38,451 nucleotides of DNA, taken from Terriglobia bacterium. GTDB lineage: Bacteria > Acidobacteriota > Terriglobia > Bryobacterales > Bryobacteraceae. The first letter of the stretch is position 1, and each line of letters starts with the position of its first letter. The stretch spans positions 1-38,451 of the forward strand of contig RGPS01000033.1 in NCBI GenBank assembly GCA_010084195.1, in the 5' to 3' direction. Below the pieces are notes generated by a model, which made no database searches, was not told the DNA's origin, and worked only from the letters and a program-made list of their open reading frames with translations. The position numbers and the translations under genes are program-made. Of the stretch, positions 8,758-14,821 are shown one piece after another.

Positions 8758-8931
8758 GAAGAGCCCCGACATTCCGGAATCGGGCTGCTGCCCCCCGCCG
8801 CCATCGAGCGACGCCGCGAAACCCTCAATGCCGCTTATATCGCACATCCGGAACGCTTCGTTCGCCCTCCGCCCCAGCCCCTGCTGGTTCCTGCGGAGGT
8901 CTGGATCAATAAACCACAACCCCCAGTAAAT
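8758..8931 (+). pseudogene. C-terminal remnant of an IS3-family (rve integrase-type) transposase
   Basis: The plus strand reads EEPRHSGIGLLPP, then RRRETLNAAYIAHPERFVR and VPAEVWINKPQ. This is the characteristic tail of IS3-type OrfB transposases, usually R-H-S-G-I-x-x-x-T-P, H-P-E-R-F-V and P-x-x-V-W-I-N-x-P. Only the last ~55 residues remain. The DDE catalytic core is absent, and I see no inverted terminal repeats. The same frame stays open for a long way downstream by chance, but it runs into unrelated sequence, so it is not an intact gene. Confidence 0.75.
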
Positions 8932-8940
8932 ATTCCTCAG

Positions 8941-9309
8941 TTAATTTGTGATGCCAGGTGTCTCAAAAGCCCGCCGGTCGCCGGTGTCGACACCAATAAC
9001 CAAGGAACACTTGCCCTTGTCGCCGCCGCCGACCGAAAAGCGGGCGTGTTCCTCAGAAGTGTTGACATGCACCGATACGCCGAGGCAGAAGAGACAGTGA
9101 TCAATGCCCTGAAAGGTTTCGGTGATGGCGGAATAGTCGAGGTAATCCTCGTGGACAATCACTCTCATCTTGCCTGCACCCGGCATGGGGCGACGAGTGA
9201 CGACACGCACTTCTTCGACGAAGTCGGACTTCAGGCAAGCGTCCAGCACGCTGCCGCCCGCCATGCCGCCCGCCATGCCGCTCGCTCCGAAAAGAAGGAC
9301 GCTGGTCAC
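8941..9309 (-). pseudogene. Truncated NAD(P)-binding Rossmann-fold protein (NmrA/epimerase-like)
   Basis: The first ~90 residues are a typical Rossmann N-terminus: SVLLFGASGMAGG as the glycine-rich dinucleotide loop, then EEVRVVTRRP, DYLDYSAI and CLFCLGVS. Full-length relatives run to about 210-220 residues. Here the family match ends near SEEHARFSVGG and is replaced by ~30 unrelated residues up to the stop. The break lies beside the transposase remnant, which suggests truncation by a mobile element. An in-frame 12-bp duplication has also expanded the glycine loop (MAGGMAGG). A short functional protein is unlikely. Confidence 0.7.
9253..9276. repeat. 12-bp tandem duplication
   Basis: Two exact copies of gccgcccgccat, followed by a third degenerate one, fall inside the glycine-rich loop of the Rossmann fragment and insert residues into its nucleotide-binding turn. 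Confidence 0.85.
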
Positions 9310-9340
9310 TCTCCTGTTCTCGGCTACAAACGATGCCAGA

Positions 9341-10078
9341 ATGGGGGCAGATATACGACTTGTCCTGATCCTCGTAGTTGGGCTGGTCGCTGTGGTGGTG
9401 GCCGTCCGGTTTTATGGCGCGTGGCGATGGCGGAACGAGACGGCTTCGCTGGTGTCTCGGCTCGACGCCGGACGGGAGGCGGTCCGCCCGGTAGTGGTCG
9501 ATTTCACCGAACTGGAAACCCTGCCTGTGCCCGTGCAGCGTTATCTCCGTCCCGTCCTGAAGCCGGGAGCCCAGCTGCTTGCGGGCGCTCGCCTGCAGCC
9601 AACAGGGACCATGAACATGAGCGAGGACGGGGAACACTGGAGGCCATTCATAGTCGAGCAGCTGGTGGTGACCCGCCGCCCTGGTTCCCCGGCATCGCGG
9701 TCGCGGTCCACGACTCGTTTGCCGCCGGCGGGGGCCTGGCCGAGGGCGAACTGATGCGCTATCTGGCGGAAGCTGCCTGTTATCCGACGGCATTTCTGCC
9801 CAGTCAGGGTGCGAGAGGGGAAGCGGTCGATGAGCCCTCGGCATGGGGTTCTCTCACCGAAGCCGGCGTCACTGTGAAGTTGCTCTGCCGTTTCAACGAA
9901 AGGGCCCTGATCGACATCATCCCCATGGGAAGGTCGTTTCCGGAACTATGTCGAGCGCGGGAGCATGACCGTGCCGCTGGAAGGGGAGGTTGCGTGGGTA
10001 ATGCCGACCGGCCGGAAGCCCTGGTGGCGCGGGCTGGTGACTATCCTCGGGTTCGTTACCGCCGCCACGCAGACGTGA
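9341..10078 (+). pseudogene. Frameshifted DUF6544-family gene
   Basis: Three consecutive blocks match the conserved DUF6544-like family, but in alternating frames. Block A (9341-~9680) gives a membrane anchor (LVLILVVGLVAVVVAV), LPVPVQRYLRPVL, GTMNMS and WRPFIVEQ. Block B (~9680-9918, shifted) gives FPGIAVAVHDSF, LAEGELMRYLAEA, YPTAFLPSQG and AVDEPSA. Block C (~9924-10078, back in the first frame) gives PWEGRFRNYVERGSM, TVPLEGEVAWVMP and RKPWWRG, then a stop. Compared with the family pattern as I remember it, residues are also missing at each join. Two frameshifts plus deletions make it a clear pseudogene. Its function is unknown. It starts 31 bp from the divergent Rossmann fragment, and its end overlaps the end of the GH32 gene. 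Confidence 0.75.
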
Positions 10079-11600
10079 GCGGCCAGAGTTCGACTTCGGT
10101 GCGGCGGGGTGCGGGACCGTCAGCGATGAGCTCAATATTACTTGCGCCGACCGGTGGATAGGTCAGATCCGTCATGGCGACCAGGCCGTCCTGCGCGAAG
10201 ACTTCCAGGGTGGAACGATCTACGACGATTCGGAGCTTGAGGATGCCGGTGGCGGGCACGTTTAGGGGCGCTGTGACACTACCGGGGAAGTCCTTGTGGA
10301 AGCCCGTATTGCCGGATTTGGTTCGGTCGATATAGAGTTCGCCTTTGGTTTTGTCGTAGCCGACGGTGGTCCATCCGGTGGCGGACGAGAGTAGCTTCCA
10401 TTCCACTTTGGTGGCGTCTCCGAGCGTGAACGTGCTTTGCAATTCGTAGCCGGTGCCGGATTTTGCCTTCAGGGCCGTATTGAGTTCCTGCAGGTTCTGG
10501 CCGGTCCAGCCGAAACGTTCGCCGCGGAGGCTGGAGAGTCCTGCGGCGGGTTGCTGGATGAGTCGGAGGCCGGCGGGTGTGGTCTTCAGGCCCAACTGGC
10601 GGGGCAGGGTCATCTGGCCTCTCCACGGTGCGGTTGGAACCTTTCCTGCGTATTGCCAGTTGTTCATCCAGCCGAGCATGACGGGCACTTGTGTTTTCGG
10701 GAGCCCGTTGAAGACCAGGGCGCAGTAGCAGTCCTTGCCATAGTCGGTCCAGAGGGTGGTGGCCTCCTTGTTGTCGTTGGTGAATTTGGTGCCGTCGAAA
10801 GTACCGACGAAGTACTGTTCTCCGGACCCGCCCTGCAGCGCGCCGGGGTTCAGGCCGATCTTGAGTACGAAACGGGTGCGGGTCGGGCTGCCGTCCACGG
10901 GGAGTTCGACCAGCGTGGGGCATTCCCACTGTCCGGCCCACTGTCCGGCCGACTGTCCGGCGGGGGCTCCGGCAGGGCCGAACTCGCTGAGTTTGCTCCA
11001 GTGCCGAAGGTCGGGGGCTCCGTAGAAGAGGACTTTGTGTTCGTTGGGGAGGGCGACGGCCATGATCCAGCGACGGCTGGCGGCGTGCCAGAAGACGTGG
11101 GGGTCGCGGAAGTCCGCCATTTTCAGGTCGAGGACGGGATTTGCGGCGAATTTGGCCCAGGTGCGGCCCCGGTCGTTGCTCCAGGCGAGGTTCTGGGTTT
11201 GCAGTGCGGAGCCGGAGCCGGATTTGGGCGTGTGGCCTGTGTAGATGGCGACGAGACAGGGCTTGCCATCGGTGCAGAAGCCGCTCGTGTTGTGCTCATC
11301 CACAACGGTAGAGCCGGTGAAGATCATCACTCCGTTTTCCTCAGGAAGGGCGACGGGGAGTTCCTGCCAGTGGAGCAGATCGGGGCTGACGGCGTGGCCC
11401 CAGCTCATGTGGCCCCAGGTGTCACCCTGGGGATTGTATTGGTAAAAGAGGTGGTACTCGCCGTCGAACCAGACCAGGCCATTCGGGTCATTGGTCCAGT
11501 TGGTCTGCGGGGAGAAGTGGAACTGCGGCCGGAGGGGCTCGTCGTATTGAGCGCCAGCGAAGAGGCCGGTCAGCGTGAGGAGCGCGAGCGTTTTCAGCAC
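10056..11600 (-). CDS. Glycoside hydrolase family 32 (levanase/fructanase/invertase type)
   Basis: A 514-residue secreted enzyme predicted to hydrolyse beta-fructosides such as levan, inulin or sucrose. A signal peptide (MLKTLALLTLTGLFAGA) precedes the five-bladed propeller. The three GH32 signature motifs are present: WTNDPNG at 35-41 with nucleophile Asp38, RDP at 165-167 (transition-state stabiliser Asp166) and ECP at 226-228 with acid/base Glu226. A beta-sandwich follows (~350-500). An in-frame 12-bp triplication (AGQSAGQWAGQW) lies immediately before the ECP motif and could lengthen the loop carrying the acid/base residue. It lies 26 bp downstream of the MutS-like gene and may be co-transcribed with it, although the functions are unrelated. 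Exact substrate is not determined. Confidence 0.93.
   Translation of the reverse strand: MLKTLALLTLTGLFAGAQYDEPLRPQFHFSPQTNWTNDPNGLVWFDGEYHLFYQYNPQGDTWGHMSWGHAVSPDLLHWQELPVALPEENGVMIFTGSTVVDEHNTSGFCTDGKPCLVAIYTGHTPKSGSGSALQTQNLAWSNDRGRTWAKFAANPVLDLKMADFRDPHVFWHAASRRWIMAVALPNEHKVLFYGAPDLRHWSKLSEFGPAGAPAGQSAGQWAGQWECPTLVELPVDGSPTRTRFVLKIGLNPGALQGGSGEQYFVGTFDGTKFTNDNKEATTLWTDYGKDCYCALVFNGLPKTQVPVMLGWMNNWQYAGKVPTAPWRGQMTLPRQLGLKTTPAGLRLIQQPAAGLSSLRGERFGWTGQNLQELNTALKAKSGTGYELQSTFTLGDATKVEWKLLSSATGWTTVGYDKTKGELYIDRTKSGNTGFHKDFPGSVTAPLNVPATGILKLRIVVDRSTLEVFAQDGLVAMTDLTYPPVGASNIELIADGPAPRRTEVELWPLTSAWRR
10927..10962. repeat. 12-bp tandem triplication inside GH32 gene
   Basis: Three units of cactgtccggcc (the last with two changes) sit in frame and encode repeated AGQW/AGQS on the minus strand, just before the catalytic ECP motif. 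Confidence 0.9.
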
Positions 11601-11626
11601 TCGAACATCATATCCGGCGGTAGGTC

Positions 11627-13423
11627 TTAGACGTCGAGGCCGACTGCGCGCATCAGGTCCAGCGCGTTCGAGCGCTGAACCACGCCGGGGCGCATCTGAT
11701 AGTCGAAGATGAGCTTGCCGTTTTCCAGGCGATCTTCAAAGTGGACGTTGATGGCTGCGGGCGCCAGTTCGTCTGCCACGCGGGCGAGTGAAAGGTCGTG
11801 GGTGGTGGTGATGCCGATGGCACCTCTTGCGAGCAGGGCCCGGACGAGCCCCGACGCTCCAATAGCCCGGTCGTGGGAGTTGGTGCCAGCGAGAAGTTCG
11901 TCGAGCAGGAAGAAGGCCGGGGCGGGGAGTTCCAGGATCTGGCGGAGCCGAAGAAGTTCAGCCATGAAGCGGGAGATACCTTCTTCGAGGGAGTCCACGG
12001 TGCGGATGGAGGCTCCCAGGGAGAGCCGGGAGAGGCAAAGGCGCGTGGCGCGGACGGGCGCTCCGGCCAGTGCGAGGACAGCATTCGTCCCGACCGTTCT
12101 CAGAAAGGTACTCTTGCCCGACATATTCGAGCCGCTGACGACGTAGAGGCCGAGGGGGGCGTTCAGGGCGATGTTGTTGGGGATGGCGCGGGCCGGATCC
12201 ATTAAGGGGTGGCGCAGGTTTTCTCCGGAGATTCCGGGAGTGTCGGAAAACTCGGGGAAGGGGTCTTCGGGATGCTCGTAGGCGTAGCCGGCCAATGCAG
12301 AAAGGGCTTCGATTTCGGCCACGGCATTCAGCCATTGCGGGACGAAGGCACCATTTTCGGTTCGCCACTGCTCAATGGCCATGGCTGTCTGGGTACCCCA
12401 GAGCAACAGGGGGCCAAACATGCGGACCACGATGTTGTCGCGCGAATCGAGCAATTCCTGCAGGCGTCTGAGGCGGCCGATACGTGCAGAGGCTGGTTCG
12501 CCATTCGGGGGGCGAATGGAGGCCTGCATGGCGGTGAGGTGGGGCGAGGTGAGCGAAACGGCTTCGAGTTCGGTGAGGATGCCGGCGAGCAGATCGAGGT
12601 CATGGGAGGGCTCGTGGAGGCCGTGGATGATCGGCAGCACCCGGTCGCGGATGGTGCTGGAGAAAAGGCCTTCCACGACCGCAATGGCGATGAGCGCGAG
12701 GCGGGCCTCGAGTCCCATAAAAGAGGTGGAGAACCACCAGAGCAGCACGGTGCCGGCGACCAGGGAGAGGAGCAGGGCGGCGAGGCGTTGCCATTTCGCG
12801 AAAGGTCTGGCTGGAGCGGCGGCCCACTGAATCAGGTGTTCGGGGTTGACGCCGGTACGGAAGTCCTCGCCGAGGATTGACAGTTGTTCGCGCAGGTCGA
12901 GCAGGGGCCGGAGTTCCGAGATCGCCTGGTGGCGGGCCCGTAGTTCGGGGATGGGGGACGGGCCACTCAGCCAGGAAGCGAGGCGGGCTTCGCCTCCCCG
13001 CGTTCGCGCGGTGGAGAGGAGTTGAAACAGCGAGCCGCGGCCAAAGATGTCGAGGTCTGCGGCGTAGGGATGCCGGGGATCGGAGAAGCGGTCGCCCGGT
13101 TCGCCGATCCCCTGCCATCTGTGTTCGAGACGGGCGAGGCCACGCTCATGGAAATGAATGGCGCGCCGCATGCGGATGGCTGCCCGATCCGCCTTTGCGT
13201 GACGAAGGACGAGAAAAATGAAGAGCAGGATGGGAAACAGTACGCACCAGAGCGGCATCCACAACTGGATGGCGAGCCAGATCCCCAGGAGGATAATTGC
13301 CGCTGCGGCGAGGCGCGACCAGCCCAGAAGTCGTCGCCGCCTCTCCAGCGTGGTGAGGGAGGCCGAGCGGTCTGACAGGCGTTGGGTGTAGATTGCGCCG
13401 GGAGAAGAAGGAGAGTGGGCCAA
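11627..13423 (-). CDS. Membrane-associated MutS-like ATPase
   Basis: A 598-residue protein whose C-terminal third is a MutS ATPase domain: Walker A GSNMSGKST at 431-439, Walker B FFLLDELLAGTNSHD from ~504, and the THDLSL H-loop. Unlike MutS1 or MutS2 it lacks the mismatch-binding and connector domains. It carries hydrophobic hairpins at ~37-75 and ~212-256, so it is predicted to be anchored in the membrane. The middle (~260-400) resembles MutS core helices. Similar MutS-related membrane proteins are known, from memory, in Acidobacteriota and Bacteroidota, without a settled function. Mismatch repair should not be assumed. It could act on branched DNA near the membrane or have another role. It is upstream of the GH32 gene on the same strand. 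Confidence 0.88.
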   Translation of the reverse strand: MAHSPSSPGAIYTQRLSDRSASLTTLERRRRLLGWSRLAAAAIILLGIWLAIQLWMPLWCVLFPILLFIFLVLRHAKADRAAIRMRRAIHFHERGLARLEHRWQGIGEPGDRFSDPRHPYAADLDIFGRGSLFQLLSTARTRGGEARLASWLSGPSPIPELRARHQAISELRPLLDLREQLSILGEDFRTGVNPEHLIQWAAAPARPFAKWQRLAALLLSLVAGTVLLWWFSTSFMGLEARLALIAIAVVEGLFSSTIRDRVLPIIHGLHEPSHDLDLLAGILTELEAVSLTSPHLTAMQASIRPPNGEPASARIGRLRRLQELLDSRDNIVVRMFGPLLLWGTQTAMAIEQWRTENGAFVPQWLNAVAEIEALSALAGYAYEHPEDPFPEFSDTPGISGENLRHPLMDPARAIPNNIALNAPLGLYVVSGSNMSGKSTFLRTVGTNAVLALAGAPVRATRLCLSRLSLGASIRTVDSLEEGISRFMAELLRLRQILELPAPAFFLLDELLAGTNSHDRAIGASGLVRALLARGAIGITTTHDLSLARVADELAPAAINVHFEDRLENGKLIFDYQMRPGVVQRSNALDLMRAVGLDV

Positions 13424-13460
13424 CTTTTAGGTTAGCGGACGGGCAGGCAGGTTAACGGAC

Positions 13461-13524
13461 GGGCAAAGCCGCGAATGGGCAGAGCCGCGAACGGGCAGAC
13501 CAGCGAGCGGGCGGGTAGCGAACG
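13461..13524. repeat. Degenerate 16-bp tandem repeat, four units
   Basis: Units starting at 13461, 13477, 13493 and 13509 share the pattern gggcagagccgcgaac with a few changes each. They lie in the gap between the EAL gene and the MutS-like gene. A related ggtta[ag]cggacgggca sequence repeats just before them (~13430-13465). Confidence 0.8.
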
Positions 13525-13544
13525 GCCCGGGGTTCAGCGACATA

Positions 13545-14768
13545 TTAGTTTCGATAGTTCAGGGCGAGGGTGGGCTGGTCTTCGAGGGCCTGCGACAGCT
13601 TCAGCAGATCCTGCTTCGGTTGCACTGGTGTCGGGGCCGGACGCCCGAAGAAGTAGCCTTGCATGAAGCGGACCCCGAGAAGCCACAGATTCTCGACGGT
13701 TCGGGCATCCTCCACGTTTTTTGCGACCACCCTTGTGCCACAGAGGTCAGCCTCCTCGACGATTCGCCGGATAGCGTAGGCGCAGACGGATGATTCAACG
13801 TCGCCCATCAGGGTGGAGGCGAGCTTGACGTAGTCGGGTTTCAGCTCGCGGAGCAGACGGAGCCCTCCGTTGGCGAGGCTAAGGTCGTCCAACGAAAACT
13901 GGCAGCCCCGTTCCCGGAGGGTTGCGGCGATGGAGGCGAGATGTCCGTGATCGTTGCCTGCACCGTGGACGGCCTCGAACACGAAGCGTCGGGGTGGCAG
14001 CAGGGAATGCTTCAGGGCTGCCAGCGTGTCGGCCAGGCAGATGCCGGGTTCGAAGACGGTATGCGGCAGGAAATTGATAAAAAAGTTGCCTGCCCCGCTC
14101 CATCTGGCGGCCGCGCTGATCGCCAGTTGTCGCAGTTTGTTGTCGAGGTCCCGTTCCCGTCGCCGCAGCCAGGCGGCATCGAGGATCTCCGCAGCTGAAT
14201 AGCGCCGCGGTGTCTCTCGTGTGCCGGAGTGAGCCCGGGTGAGGCATTCGTGGCCGAAGACCCGGTTGTTCGAGGTATCGACCACAGGCTGGAACCAAAT
14301 ACTGAAGGCTGGCCCTCTCGATTCGGGATCTCCCGGCTCAAAGGGATTGGTGATGGCGTGTTCGAACCAAGCGGTTTCGCGAATGCGCCACCAGTCATCG
14401 AGTGACCGCTGTTCCGGGAAACCGGAAGTGCCGATGGAAGCGACCATGACGTTGCTGCGGTCGGCGTCCTTGAGGCTGTGCCGGAGCAGCTCCACGGCCT
14501 CGGCTGGATCTTTAGGGCCTACCAGGGCCAGCATGCCACCTCGCCGTTCAAAAAAAAGATTGTGCTCGGCAAGGGTGCCAGCCAGGAGATTTCTTAATTC
14601 CGACGTCCCGGGAATCAGGCAAATGCTGGCGCCCGCCAGACTCTCGTCGCCGCTATTGGAGATGCTTGACATGTACTGATATACAAATCGGACACAGGGG
14701 GCAATTTCTTTAGCCGTGATTTTGTTCCATTTCGGCAATCGATTCGAAACGGAACATTTGGCCCGCAA
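13545..14768 (-). CDS. Degenerate EAL-domain protein (probable non-catalytic c-di-GMP-linked protein)
   Basis: The C-terminal ~250 residues form an EAL domain: Glu174 in GHECLTR (EAL motif as ECL), Asn232, Glu265, Asp294-Asp295, Lys315 and Gln370-Gly371 are all found. However, the usual A-E-G-V-E motif reads A-K-N-V-E, with Lys350 where the general-base glutamate (Glu352 in RocR) should be. The DDFGxG loop has also become DDLSLANGG. Most metal and ligand residues remain while the base is lost, so the protein may bind c-di-GMP or a partner without cleaving it. The N-terminal ~150 residues contain a region (LAGASICLIPGTSELRNLL) with no family I recognise and no membrane span. The TTG start at 14768 is preceded by AAAAGAGG. 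An internal ATG at 14672 is an alternative. Confidence 0.85.
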   Translation of the reverse strand: MRAKCSVSNRLPKWNKITAKEIAPCVRFVYQYMSSISNSGDESLAGASICLIPGTSELRNLLAGTLAEHNLFFERRGGMLALVGPKDPAEAVELLRHSLKDADRSNVMVASIGTSGFPEQRSLDDWWRIRETAWFEHAITNPFEPGDPESRGPAFSIWFQPVVDTSNNRVFGHECLTRAHSGTRETPRRYSAAEILDAAWLRRRERDLDNKLRQLAISAAARWSGAGNFFINFLPHTVFEPGICLADTLAALKHSLLPPRRFVFEAVHGAGNDHGHLASIAATLRERGCQFSLDDLSLANGGLRLLRELKPDYVKLASTLMGDVESSVCAYAIRRIVEEADLCGTRVVAKNVEDARTVENLWLLGVRFMQGYFFGRPAPTPVQPKQDLLKLSQALEDQPTLALNYRN

Positions 14769-14821
14769 AAGCCTCTTTTGAGACGTGCTTCCGGGGAGTA
14801 TCGGCCCTGCCTGCGGAAAAA

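Noticed and set aside
9101..9844. Minus-strand 247-codon open frame
   Set aside because: It is antisense to the DUF6544-like pseudogene and rich in Arg/Pro/His, typical of a G+C-rich shadow frame.
8650..10161. Plus-strand 503-codon open frame
   Set aside because: It joins a transposase tail, the antisense of the Rossmann fragment and only the middle block of the DUF6544-like pseudogene, so it is not one protein.
10437..11630. Plus-strand 397-codon open frame opposite the GH32 gene
   Set aside because: It is antisense to a gene with intact GH32 catalytic motifs and a signal peptide.
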